Assembly (NCBI GenBank): GCA_949592205.1
Contig: CATIUR010000001.1
Coordinates: 14,895,501-14,959,500, forward strand
Reading direction: 5' to 3'
Origin: Helichrysum umbraculigerum
Taxonomy: Eukaryota > Streptophyta > Magnoliopsida > Asterales > Asteraceae
DNA: 64,000 bases
The notes under the pieces were generated by a model. That model was not told where the DNA came from. It worked only from the letters and a program-made list of their open reading frames with translations, and did no database searches. The translations under genes were made by a program, and so were the position numbers. Below, one piece after another: positions 1-12,004 of the stretch. The first letter of the stretch is position 1. Each line of letters opens with the position of its first letter.

Positions 1-2083
1 AGATGGGATATAAAGGCTAACATTTTGCTGGAAGATGAGTCATTGGGTGAATATGCATATGAAGATATGATTAACAAATTGCAAGTATATGATGTTGCTT
101 TACAGAAAAAGGAGACTGGAAAGATGATGCAATATTCTCAATTTGGTTCTAAGAAGTCTTCAGAAACAACAGCCTTGTTCTCTGGTAATGAGGCATTCAA
201 TGTTGGGAATGCTAGTGGGTCTACAAGTGGTTATTCTAGCTATGGATTTTATGGAGTTGGAGGTGCTTCAACTTCCAATCATCAACAACGAAATTCCAAC
301 CAACATGTTTCAAAGATTACCGATGATCATGCAAATGTTGTCACAGCTTTTCTTTCATCATATGAGGCCTTTATTGCTGGAAAGGTTGGCAATATAGAAT
401 TGACAGAAGAGGACTATGATCAGTTACATCCTGACGATCTTGAAGAAATGGATATTCAATGGAATCTTGCTATGTTAACAAGAAAGGTCAAGAAGTTTCT
501 TCAAAGAACTGGAAAAAGTAAGTTGGGGGGTAAACCGGGATTCGATAAATCAAAGGTCAGGTGTTACAATTGTCAAAATTTGGGACACTTTGCCCGGGAA
601 TGTGAGAAAAGCAAAGCACCTTCTTCTGGTTTCACCAAGCCTTCTACCTCCAAAACCTATTCTTCTTCATCTCCACAACAATTTTCTGGAAAAGACACAA
701 CTCCTGCTTCTACATCATCAGCACTGGTTTCTACAGTTGATGAATTCTATTATTGGAGTGCCAATGTGGAGGAATATTCTCAAAACCAAGCTTTCATGGC
801 ACATGTCTCTGAGGTTGATTCTGCTCCATTTGAACAAATCTGTTCAAAATGTACTGATTTGAGTGATCAACTCAGTCTTTACAAAACTCAAAATCAAAAG
901 TTTTTAAGTGACATTGAATTGATTAAAAGTCAAAATAAGGAGTTGGTGGAAAACAACAAGCTTTTCACTAAGCGTTTTGAGTCAAATGATGTTGAGAAAC
1001 ATGATTTGAAAGCTAAAATTTTAAATCAGCAAACCATCATCAATAGTTATTTGGTTGAGATGGATTTACTCAAACAAGAAAAATCTGATGCTGAATCTAA
1101 AATTTTAGATCTTGAAAGACAATTGTTGAATGTTTCTACATCAGCTGTGGTTTTTGATGAGATTATCCATAAACAGCGTTTAAATACTAAATCTAAATCT
1201 GTTCTTGGATATCAAAATGATTTTCAAGAAAAATCCAAAGCATCATAGGCAGCTTCTAAGGCTGGAATTGGATATCATTTTGTTCCACCATCAAAATCTT
1301 ATTCTCAATTGCCAGTTAAAGATGAATCTAATTCTGAGTTTGTGTATGGGAAGGGAAAAGTTGATGACTCAAAACCTCAAAATGAAGTAACTCAAAAGGT
1401 TTCTTCTAATGAGAGTTCTGAATCACCACAAATGACTCAAAGTTCTGAGATGAAGAAAAATGATTGTGATGATTGCAAAAAGAATAAGAAGTGTGTTTTG
1501 AATCAAAATAATAAAGAAAAATCAAAAACTTGTGATATTCCGAAACAACCTTTCAAGATTTTGAAAAGGACTTCTTCTCCAATCAATTCACAATCATCTT
1601 CTTCATCAACAAAAGGTCAATATCATGCTTTCAAATGTGAAACTTCAACATGTAAAGCTTCTACTAGTAAAAGCTCATATTCTAAAAATGAAGCTTCTAC
1701 AAGTAAATTTTCACATCATGGTTCTTTTAATCGTTTTCATACTCAAAGAAAGTATGAAACACGAAGTTGTTTCTATTGTGGTATTCGTGGACATCTTTTG
1801 AATAATTGTCATAAACTTGCTAAAAAACGTTCAAGACAAAATTTAAAGCAAGCTAAATTTTCAAATACCAAAGATGTTCAAAAATCCACAATATCTGAGA
1901 ACCCACAGAATTTGAGACCAAAAATCTTTGTTTATTCAAAGAAGAAATCATCATCTAATTATGCGTCAATCAATCATTCCAATGATTTTAAAAAGAATTT
2001 CAAAGAGATTTGACGTTTTCATCTTAGATGAAGTCACTGGACGACCCAAAGCCTCCAAGGCTTGGGTCTCCATTAGCAACTAA
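1..2083 (+). pseudogene. gag: Element A gag, 5'-partial, one stop and one frameshift
   Basis: The frame is open from base 1, so the true start is outside the window. Two CCHC zinc knuckles are visible: CYNCQNLGHFAREC (about 560-605) and CFYCGIRGHLLNNC (about 1768-1810). Between them is a Lys/Glu/Gln-rich stretch likely to form a coiled coil (about 840-1140). TAG at 1246-1248 interrupts the frame, which then continues to 2013. A one-base shift near 2010 leads into a short tail (GRPKASKAWVSISN) ending at TAA 2081-2083. That tail matches the end of element B gag (GKPKAKLVWVPKKN), which fixes the real gag end. The protein would package element RNA. The lesions make it a pseudogene. Confidence 0.85.
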
Positions 2084-5000
2084 TTGCTTCTATCAAATGT
2101 CTTGCAGTCATCCCGAGCTATCGACAATGTATGATACATCGATAGTGGCTGCTCAAGACATATGACCGGGAATCTCTCCTTGCTTGAAGATGTTAAATCT
2201 AAAAATGGAGGATTTGTTGCTTTTGCGGGAGATAAAGGATGAATGATTTCAGGCGAGGGAACAGTTACGAATGGTGAAATAAGCTTTGATAAAGTGAATT
2301 ATGTTGAACAACTTCAACATAATTTACTAAGTGTTTCACAAGTTTGCGACAAAAAGTTATCAACTTGGTTCAATGATGAAGAATGTCTGATTCTCAAGCC
2401 AGGGTTTGTTGTACCAGAGGAATGGATTCTTATGAGAGCTTCTAGGGTTAAAGATATGTATGTTCTTGACATGCAATCTATAACTCGAACAGTGGAGAAT
2501 ACGTGTTTGTTATCCAAAGCATCAGAGAAGGATTCGGTTTTATGGCATAGAAGGATGGGTCATATCAACTTTAGGAAAATGAACTTTTTGGTCAAAAATG
2601 ATTTAGTGATTGGCGTTCCTAAACAAACTTTTTCACTAAACGATCACTGTATTTCCTATAAAAAGGGAAAACAAACCAAAAAATCTCATAAACCTAAGTT
2701 GGTGAATTCAATCAACAATCCATTGGAACTTCTCCATATGGATTTGTTTGGCCCAGTTAGTGTCAGGAGTATAGGTGGTAAATCCTATTGCTTGGTAATC
2801 ACTGATGATTTCTCAAGATTTTCATGGGTTTACTTCCTAAGTACCAAGGATGAGACGGCTGAGAAAATCAAGTATCTGATTTTAAAATTGGAAACTTTAT
2901 TTTCGTTAAAGGTAAAGAGGTTACGAAGTGATAATGGAACGGAATTTAAGAATTACATCTTGGAAATGTTCTGTCTTCAACATGGAATTTCACATCAATT
3001 CAGTGCTCCTCGAACTCCACAGCAAAATGGAGTTGCTGAAAGAAAAAATAGAATTTTGATAGAAGCTGCACGCACTATGCTTTCAGATGCAAAGTTACCA
3101 ACTACATTTTGGGTTGAAGCAGTTAACACGGCTTGTTTCGTGTTGAATAGAGTTCTTGTGGTCAAAGACAAGAAAAAGACGAGTTTTGAGTTACTGAATA
3201 ATCAGAAGCCGAATATTCACTTTCTGGAACCTTTTGGATGTCCGTGTTTATGCTGAAAACTAAAGAACGTCTTTCAAAATTTGCTGAGAAATCTGAATCT
3301 GGGTTTTTCTTAGGTTACTCAGAAATTTCTCATAACAAAAGAGTTTATAACACGGCATCTCATCGAATCGAAGAATGTTATGAGGTTGAATTCTTACGGC
3401 ATTCACCTCCATCCGATGGGATAGGTCCAGAATGGTTATTTGATTATGACTCGTTCTTCAATTCTCTAGCTTCTTTTCCTGAAGATGTGTCCTCTCCCAT
3501 TGAAGCTTATGTTGATTTTGTGATTCCAGTTCTTTCTTCTCCTGCTGAGCCGATTCTTACTCCTGCTACACCAGTGTCTACTTCTAATCTTTCTTCTCCA
3601 CCTCGAACAGAGGATTCTACTGTTCAAGGATCTTCTCCAACAATGACAAATGGTGAAGATGATGCAACTTCAAATCCTGATGATACTGAGATTTTTCAGG
3701 AACCTTCTACTGAACTAGAAGAAACAAATCCTGATGATTATAGTGATGATGTAGTGAGTAATCCTGAGGATTCACATTTAGGAACCAACTTAAGTGTGGA
3801 ACCTGTTCCTACTTTGCGAGTTAATTATGAACATAATCATCCACTCACAAATGTGATTGGAGAGGTTACTGATGGGATCAAAACTCGATATCAACACAAG
3901 ACTTCTTTTTGTTTTCTATCTCAGATTGAACCAAAGAATGTTCAGATAGCTTTGTCAGACTCTTCTTGGGTACAAGCAATGCAAGAGGAACTGCAACAAT
4001 TTGTCAAGTTGCAAGTTTGAACATTGGTGGAACCTCCCAAGGATATCCATCCAATTGGCACTCGTTGGCTTTTCAAAAATAAGAAAGATGATCGAGGAAT
4101 TGTGGTTCGCAATAAAGCACGATTGGTTGTTCAAGGATTTACTCAAATCGAGGGTTTGGATTACGATGAAGTTTTTGCTCCGGTTGCTAGACTTGAATCC
4201 ATTCGGATTTTTCTAGCATATGCTTCATTCATGAAATTCAAAGTGTATCAGTTAGATGTCAAGTGTGCATTTCTGTATGGGAAAGTGCATGAAGAAGTGT
4301 TTGTCAAACAACCTCCAGGTTTCGAAAATCCTAAATTTCCAAATTATGTGTTTCGCTTGGATAAGGCCTTATACGGATTACATCAAGCTCCTCAAGCTTG
4401 GTATGAGACTTTATCTCAACATCTTCTTGCTAATGGGTTTTCAAGAGGTTAAATTGATAGTACACTTTTCATTCGGAAAACAAAAGCTGATTTGCATCTT
4501 GTTCAAGTATATGTGGATGATATTATATTTGGGTCTACGAACGACAGTTTGTGCAAAGAATTTGAGAGTATCATGAAGTCGAAATTTGAGATGAGTTCAA
4601 TGGGGGAGATGGCTTTCTTTCTAGGTTTGCAAGTTCAGCAACTAGATAAGGGCATTTTCATACATCAAAGAAAGTATGTTAATGACATCTTAAAGAAATT
4701 TGAGATGTTGGATGCCAAAACTATTTCCACTCCCATTGATCTTGTTGAGAAAATTGGACCTGCTCTTGATGATACACCAACAGATCAAAAGGAATATCGG
4801 TCAATGATTGGCTCTCTCATGTATTTAACTGCTTCACGACCTGATATCATTTTTGCTGTATCTATTTGTTCGAGGTATCAAGCAAATCCCAAAGTCTCAC
4901 ATTTGAGGGCTGTACACAGAATCTTCAGATATTTGAAGGGCAAACCTGATCTTGGTATATGGTACTCGAATGATGATGATTTTGCATTTTCAGCATACTC

Positions 5001-5463
5001 TGATTCTGACTATGGCGGATGTGGTATTGACTTCAAGTCAACATCAGGAGGTTGTCAATTTTTGGGAAATAGACTCGTGACATGGCAATGCAAGAAACAA
5101 AACAAGGTTTCTACCTCTACTGCGGAGGCAGAATATATTGCTGCTGCCAGTTGTTGTTCGCAAATTCTTTGGATTCAACAACAACTTCGGGATTACGGTC
5201 TATTACTCACTAAAACTCCTTTAAATATTGACAATACTGCATCCATAAGTATCATATGCAATGCCGTTCAACACTCAAAAACTAAATATATTGAAATTCG
5301 TTTTCATTTCATTCGGGATTGCTATGAGAAAAACTTGATCATTTTGGTTCATGTTGAAACATCAAAACAAAGAGCTGATTTGTTTACCAAAGCTTTTTCA
5401 AAATCACGTTTTGAGGAGCTGATTTCGATGCTCGGCATGAAACATTTGGATCAAATTGAGTAA
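2084..5463 (+). pseudogene. pol: Element A pol (protease-integrase-RT-RNase H), broken
   Basis: The protease motif DSGCSRHMTG lies at about 2141-2170 and is preceded by TGA (2132-2134) where related elements have Trp. Integrase runs from 2243: zinc-binding HRRMGH and HCISY (second Cys replaced by Tyr), then the catalytic core with TDDFSR, SDNGTEF and PQQNGVAERKNR. A frameshift near 3240 moves to 3238-4020. RT follows at 4024-4452 (GTRWLFKNK, VYQLDVKCAFLYG), a stop at 4450, then YVDDIIFGS at about 4508 and RNase H (SDSDYGG, STAEAEY) up to 5463. The domain order identifies copia. At least two stops and two frameshifts make it non-functional. The acceptor-like CTTGCAG (2101-2107) sits just after the gag stop. 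Confidence 0.9.
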
Positions 5464-7417
5464 ACTTTGGATATGTAATTTTCTATTTTTGTTTGTTGTT
5501 TGCTTGTTTTCTTTTATAAAAACAAAAATCCAAAAACATCAGAAAACCAATAAAATCCGAAAACATTTGAAAAATAAAAAATCGGGGGAGATTTTGTATA
5601 AAAAGTTGGGAAATGATAGTACATTGGAAAATGTATTAATAAATAATACCTAACAGAAATGATAAGTACTATATTTGATGTGTTAATAGGTTTACATAGC
5701 ATTTTTAAACCAAATTTTCTACTAATTAATTTTATATGTGATATATTGGTAGGTATTATTGCATTTAAAAGTATCTAGTATAAGAAATTTTAATCATATA
5801 TGCATATTATTTTATATAATCCAAAATAATTAGTATATGACAAATCAAGGTCTAATCAAAAGATCAAAGGTTATCAAAATGATAATAAAATGTCTTAAAT
5901 TTTGGAGAATTAGTATATTATAATTCATGATTTAGGGTCTATATATTATGATATCTGGGGAAATATATTGACTATTTGTTGTACTAAGTACAGACCTTAG
6001 TTGATATATTTTTATAAACGGACTTAAAAAAATTTCCAAATTTTTCATGTATCAAATCAAAATAAACTCTATCACTTTGTTATACTATGTATAGACCTGT
6101 GATACAGTTTATAAGTCCAACCAGGGGTATGACATATGTGACTAAGTGTCATTCTAACATATGTGTGTACTTTTAAAGATATCATCATATTCTCACCCTT
6201 TATATGAAAATACTAATATATTATGAACTCGAAAGTATATTATTATTTAGATTATATAACGTAATATGCATGCTAATAATAAAAGAATTAAAGATAATTA
6301 AATGCAAGAGTGCTTAAGAGGACAAACATACCAATAATCACATATAGAATGATTTTTAGAAATTATGTTTTATTAATGCTAAGTAAATTTAAAGAGGACA
6401 AAAATACTAACAATCAAAATAGACTTTCATTTCTAAACAATAAAAATAAATACATTCTTTTATCCCAATATGATCCCAACTCATGAGATTTACTCCAACA
6501 AAAATATTTTGCTTTTATTTTGCTTTGTTTCAGTTTGTATATATTTAGTTTAAAGATTTTTACATTTTTAAATTTTTTTTAGTGATGAATAGTTTAGATA
6601 ATATCCAAAGTATATTTGATTTGTTTAAAATGTTTCATTAAAAGCTATTTGACGGATTTTTATTATTGTCGGAAAAATTGATTCACGGTATAATAAAAGA
6701 AAAAGGAGTGTATATATATTTCAAATTTGGACTTTCACACTTCACATTTTTATCCGTCAAATCCCTTTTTACTCCGACAATAAGAAATTCTCCGACAATA
6801 CGCAGCCGGCCATCTCTTTCTTCAATTACTTTTTGAGTGTGCGCCTCTTCTTTACGCTTCGATCGATATAATTTTCCCTCTTTATCTCTCTGTAAATATG
6901 TTTTAATCGTTGATTTTATACGAAAAACACTATTCATGAACAGTACCCTAACCCGTTTGTCCGACAATATCATTCACGGATGAACAGTTGAATTAGGGTT
7001 TATGCGTGAATACCCTATTCACGCATGAACAGTGCTCCGTGAATGTGACTTAGTTGACCATTGACTTGTTTGACCATGACTTTCCAACAATACTGTATTC
7101 TCGCATGAATAGTACTTATTCACTCATGAATAGTACTCCGACAATGTTATTCACGGATCACTTGTGTTGATACTCTTATATTCCGTGATTAATTATTGTC
7201 GTATTGTTATTGTCGGAAGTACAGTACTTCGATAATGATATTCACGGAACATTTGTATTGTCGTATTGTTATTGACGGATGAATAGTTCTCATTTGTTAT
7301 TGTCGCATGGCTTTCACATTTAGGATATTTTTCAGTTTTTGAAAAACTTGAAACTTTTTAAAGTATAGTTAGGTTTGTTGCTTAACATATACTTTGTACA
7401 GCTTGTTTGTATATATC
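5464..7417 (+). other. Element A spacer between pol and third ORF
   Basis: Non-coding and AT-rich. A PPT-like run (ATCGGGGGAGATTTTG, about 5580-5595) lies 120 bp after the pol stop. From 5600 to 6640 I see no recognisable feature beyond A/T-rich sequence. From 6665 to 7308 there is a dense motif array (separate entry). An acceptor-like site, TTTGTACAG, ends at 7401, 16 bp before the ATG of the third ORF. Confidence 0.6.
6665..7308. repeat. Dispersed ATTGTCGGA / ATTCACGGA motif array, element A
   Basis: About a dozen copies of ATTGTCGGA, ATTCACGGA or their reverse complements occur on both strands, for example 6665-6673, 6773-6781 (minus), 6791-6799 (minus), 6960-6968 (minus), 6972-6980, 7036-7044 (minus), 7149-7157, 7209-7217 and 7240-7248. 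The same motif occurs in the element A LTR (10850-10960). Copies are irregularly spaced, so this is not a simple tandem repeat. Confidence 0.75.
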
Positions 7418-10400
7418 ATGGCAAAACCAGATCCTGTTGCTGCTGAACAACCTGATGTGCAAAGAAGGGCCGTTATTTTTGAGAAAAGACACAATTCCAC
7501 TGCTTATCTTCTTGAGGCTCCGGATAAACCTGAAAATAGGAAATTCTTTCCTATAATTAGGTTTTTGTTACGATCAAGGATTTCCCATGCTTTATCAGTT
7601 CAAGTGGCAAATCTTTATGAAGATCATATGACTGATTTTTGGATGACTGCTGAATATCACACGGATGTTCAACCGCATTGTATCACGGCTATGGTTGATG
7701 GAAGACCTCTTGTACTCACTGAGGAATTAATCATGCATACTTTACAATTCGGAGATGATGTAAATGCTTCTAATGATATTCCTAGAAATATTGTTGATGA
7801 ATGTCTTCAAAAAATGGGTTGTACTAAAGGACCTCAGGATGTTCATATTCTAAAAAATCATTTCTGCCCACATTGGAAGTTTCTAGCTCATACACTGATC
7901 TGCTGTATTTCTCCAAGGAAAGTTGGGTTTGATGCTATGAGTTATTATCTAGCTGGTTTGATGTCTGCCCTTGTTCTCAACATTCCGTATAACTTTTCTA
8001 GATACGTTTTTGAGAATTTGGCTGGAAACATCAATGAAGATGGGTTTTTCATGTATCCACGATTTCTTCGGTTGATTTTTGATCAACATATACAGGGAAT
8101 TACTTACCATGGAGATACTATGAATTACACTCCAATTCCAAAACGAGTGTTTGCTGATTGCAATAGTTATCGTGGTAAACCTGCACCACCAACTATTGAA
8201 CTTTTTGGACACGTGATTGATGAAAACTTTCTTCCACCTCAAATCGATCTTCCGATAGAATCTGATGATGACAGTGAAGAAGTTGTGTCCGAGGGGGAGC
8301 CAGAACAGGAGAATGATCCTCAAGAGGAACCAGAGAATGTACCTCCGATTGAACATGAGGCAGTTCCTTTGGTAGAACATATTGAAGAACCGTTAGTAGA
8401 ACATGAGGCAGAACTTGAAATGAATGAACCTCCAGAGAATCCTGAGATTGAAGTTGATGATGTTATTCAGGACGCTCATGATGATAGTACTGAAGTTGAA
8501 TCTTCAAGTTCTGAAGATGAAGAACCTATTCGTACTTAGACCATTGCAGAGTCTTTGGAATCTCAAAGATGGACTGAGGTACGTATAGAACAAGAAAGAC
8601 AAGATTTGAGGCGTCAACGAGAAGAAAATAAAGATCCTGAATATGTACCTGAACCCAGATTACCTAAGCGAAGGAAATTACTTGTATCAAGAACCTTTGC
8701 CTCTGAAACTGGAATTTCATCTACTTCTTTGCCAGATTCTTCATCTGCAGCTACTTCTTCTGTTTCTCTACCAGTATCTTCTTCCTCAGCAGATACTTCT
8801 TCTGGTTCTTTACCAATTTCTTCTCAGATGATTTCTTCAGCCGCTATGTCTTCTGTTTTTGAACCAGTATCTTCTTCTATGCCTTCATCAACAATCTCTT
8901 CTTCTATATCTATACCCGTCATGTATTCTATATCTGGTATCTCTACTTCTCTTTCTACTTCATCTTCAATACATGTTTCTTCATCTTTTGCAGCTACTGG
9001 CACATCTGCTTTTTCATCCACTACTACTGCTACTCCTACTGTGAGTTTGGCACCTCTTGATGCTTCTCTTCAACAAGCTGTAAACCCATTAATGGAGTTA
9101 GTGAATAAGATGCGAGACGAGTTATTTCATGCAGTAGGAAGAATTGGTGCTCAAGATGTCACTATTGCAAATCAAGGACAGAAAATTCATTATCAAACAT
9201 TACGGATTGAGAAACTTGAACAAGAGATCTTTCTCTTGAAAGAAAACTTAGGTGCTCACGGGGAGAATGTCCACAATGATGGTGATCATAATGATGATAA
9301 TGATCAAGGTGGAGATCAAGGATTAAATGATCAAGGAAATGATGGCGGTGATGGCATTGAACATTCTGATGATGATAATGGAGATGATGGAGATGATTTT
9401 GATGGTAATAATGATGATAATGATGGACATGATGGTGATCAGCATAATTTTTCTCAAGCACTCGTACTTGTTTCAAGCAATGACATGGAACCTATGTATG
9501 TTGAACCAATAAGTGATGTTCCTCCTGATATGGTTATGTCTCCCGAACCAAGTTTTGAAGACATTGAGTTTGATGATCTAGGTGTCGAAGACTTAGATGT
9601 TGCATATATTGGTGATATGTTTGATGATTCCGAAACTGGTGGAACTTCTACATTTGAGCTTGGAGAATCTTCAAGAATGTTTGATCAAGAAGAGTTGTCG
9701 GATAGTGTTGAAGAAGAAGAAGAGATTATGTGTCCTACTCCGTTGAATATTATTGTTGATGATTTAATTCCATTCGTGGAATTATGCAATAATGGAGATT
9801 ATGAGTTTGATGAATCTGATTCAGAGTTTCCACCGGGGTTCGAACCAGGAGATGATTATGTGAACATTGAAGATTGGGTGGATTCTGAAGATGAATTACA
9901 TCCAGAAGGTATTTTTGAGCATCCTAATACTTTTACAGGTTCTCATGATAGTTTTTGGATCAATTCAGATGAAGAACAAGTTCTAGAAAGAACCCTTCCT
10001 TGATGGTTTCCGAAACAACCTGATCAAACGAAGAAGATGAAAGTTAGAAGATTTTTCAAGATACCGAAACGAGAATGTGTTGGAAGAATAATCAGCTGGA
10101 AATACGATAATGACAATAAAGACTTTATTGTCAAAAGGACTGATGGACTTCAATATTTTCGTAGATCGTTCAAAGAATTGGAGAGACTTCCAAAATGTGA
10201 AATAAATCATATCGCTCAACTTTACATTGTGAATCATTCTGAAAATGAGTTAGTTGATTGGATGGCTGGAGCGTTATATCGATAATTTAAGAAAGAAAAG
10301 TATACATGGGTGGAAGAAGTATTTCCAAGAAGAAGAGTGGATAATTTTGATGTAGAATCAATTTCAAATCAACCAAGAGTGATTACTACTTATCCACGAG

Positions 10401-10744
10401 TGAAATGTTTGATGAAAATTCCACTTGAAAAACTTCCAATCAACTTCTGGAAATTTGTGAGCTATTGGAGGTATAATGGAAGTACTGGAGAAGCAGAGAT
10501 TGGTTGCTATGACAGAGATTACAAGGGATATATAATGTGGAATCGTGAAACCATCGTATATGTGTTTGATCCCTTGAGTTTGATTAATCTCTCAAAAGAT
10601 GATTTAGAAGCTCTAATAGATAATCACATCACTTATGACGATTCATTTGATGATGAAGTTATGGCCTTAAAGTTTCAACGAGTGGTTGATGTATGTTGTG
10701 CTCAAGGTGTTCATGCTGGTTGTAATCTGCCGGGATATAAATAA
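7418..10744 (+). pseudogene. Element A third ORF (Sirevirus 'env-like' position), three in-frame stops
   Basis: A single frame of about 1,108 codons begins at ATG 7418 and is interrupted only by TAG (8537-8539), TGA (10001-10003) and TAA (10283-10285), with no frameshift. The first 230 residues match the start of the third ORFs of elements B and C: FFPIIRFL, FW, TEE.I.HTLQF, FCPHWKFLAHTL and MYPRFL in the same order. A Ser/Thr-rich stretch follows (about 8700-9050), then a short coiled coil and an Asp/Asn/His/Gly-rich run (about 9260-9450). The C-terminal part (10037-10744) has a block with IMWNRETIVYVFD that aligns loosely with GVHMVVFNNGQVIYMFDD of element B. I see no clear signal peptide or membrane anchor. 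Function unknown; third ORFs of Sireviruses are conventionally called env-like. Confidence 0.7.
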
Positions 10745-10774
10745 AGTCCAAGTTTCAAGAAAATCAAGCATTAT

Positions 10775-10787
10775 CCAAGGGGGAGTT
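10775..10787 (+). promoter_or_regulatory. Polypurine tract of element A
   Basis: CCAAGGGGGAGTT directly precedes the LTR start TGTTAATG. This is the plus-strand priming site position and matches the PPTs of elements B and C. Confidence 0.85.
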
Positions 10788-11160
10788 TGTTAATGTAAAA
10801 ATGTCTAAAGGCTTGATTTTATTTTGTTTATAATTTGTCTAAGTTTTCGTTTATTGTGACAATAGATTAATACGACAATAACGGAAGAAATGGTCACTCC
10901 GACAATGCTATTGTCGGAGTTGACCAAGTCAATTCATTAAGTGTTATTGTCGCATAAGTCAGTGTGTATTAGTCTATAAATAGGTGTTTGTAGTTCATTT
11001 GATGAAAGTCTTTTGTAAGTTTGTTTCAGAAATTCTCTAAGTGATTTCTTATTAATACAAAAGCACATTTGATTGAATACTTCTTGTTATCAATTTCTAA
11101 TTCATTTCTCTTGTTAGATTAACTTGAATTCCGCACCTGTTAATCTGTTCTAATTGCGAT
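10788..11160 (+). repeat. 3' LTR of element A (right end uncertain)
   Basis: Starts with TGTTAATG right after the PPT. A TATA box (TATAAATA) is at 10975-10982. The U3 part carries the element A motif, including a perfect 11-bp inverted repeat, ACTCCGACAAT (10896-10906) and ATTGTCGGAGT (10910-10920), with loop GCT. The usual terminal CA is not identifiable, and sequence of element F begins near 11150. Confidence 0.75.
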
Positions 11161-11836
11161 TCGGAGATCTATGGTACTCACAATAGTCCATGTCGGCAAA
11201 TGAATTAAAGGGTAGATCTAAATCTGCTACAAATTTTAGTTCTTGATCTCTGAAATTCGTGGAAGGGTTTTCGTATCCTTGACTTGACAGGCGAAGCAGG
11301 AATTCTACTCGTTTCTCTAATTCGGCGATTGTTTCTCGTTGTTTGTAAGAAAACGGGAGGTCGGCATAGGTTAATTGCCTGACAAATGCCTTATAGACGT
11401 CTACCCTACGGGAAGGGTAGAAAGAAGCACCGAGGTGGCGTTCCTCAAAACAAGGTTGTTCTGACTTGACTGATGGAACCTTATCCACCACTCAATAAAT
11501 GGTGTATTTGGGTTCTTGTGAAAAGAATGGAAGGATGCTGTCATTATGAGAATCGGATAGGATTTGGGAATATACTGTTGTCTCAGGAATGAGGGTGATT
11601 AAGTCACGAAATTTCGGAGGTTTTACCTCATCTTCGGGAAGATAATTGAAGTGGACAGAATTTGGTAAATTAGGCGAGTGTAAAGTTGGAGAGTGATCTT
11701 CTGGAGATGATGCAAGGTCAGGTAACTGGTCTATGTCATCAAGGACCAGGCAATGTTTTGGGATGGAAAGTGAAATGCTAAATTCTTCTAGGGTAGCATA
11801 CAATTCATCCCAAGAAGTGGGTTTTTGAGATGTCAT
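11150..11836 (-). pseudogene. Unrecognised protein at the gag position of element F
   Basis: ATG at 11836 lies about 145 bp after the PBS. The frame is open to TGA 11494-11492 (114 aa) and continues in the same frame to 11150 (another 113 codons). The first part begins MTSQKPTSWDELYATLEEF and is acidic with Pro-rich stretches. The second part has a heptad-like Glu/Leu segment (about KQRETIAELEKRVEFLLRL). I recognise no gag, zinc-knuckle or enzyme motif. It could be the start of a divergent gag or a protein of a non-autonomous derivative. The right-hand end may include a few codons of element A's LTR. Confidence 0.45.
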
Positions 11837-11980
11837 GTTTAAACTAATATTATATTAATACTAAATTAATTAATACTAAATTACTTATATTAACTTTCGA
11901 AAGATATCTGAGAAGATTTCAGTCGGAAGGATCTCCTAAATACTATTACTTAAGGCGGCTTTGAATCGTACGTTTGTGAT

Positions 11981-11998
11981 TCCCCGGCAGCGGCGCCA
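11981..11998 (-). promoter_or_regulatory. Primer binding site of element F
   Basis: On the minus strand TGGCGCCGCTGCCGGGGA lies six bases after the LTR end ..GCCATCA. This resembles the PBS known from Athila and Tat/Ogre gypsy elements (one base different from the common TGGCGCCGTTGCCGGGGA). Confidence 0.75.
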
Positions 11999-12004
11999 AA
12001 AATT

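Larger units (their letters stand above)
1..11160 (+). mobile_element. Element A: degenerate Sirevirus-type Ty1/copia retrotransposon, 5' part outside window
   Basis: Order seen: gag, protease, integrase, RT, RNase H, a 1.95 kb spacer, a long third ORF, a polypurine tract and a 3' LTR. Integrase before RT defines Ty1/copia; a large gag with zinc knuckles plus an extra ORF after pol is the known Sirevirus layout. The 5' LTR, PBS and gag start lie left of the window. Several stops and frameshifts show it is inactive. The right end is uncertain because element F abuts it near 11140-11170. Confidence 0.85.

Noticed and set aside
9162..9476. His-rich minus-strand frame (metal-binding protein?)
   Set aside because: It is the antisense of the GAT-repeat stretch encoding the Asp/Asn-rich part of element A ORF3.
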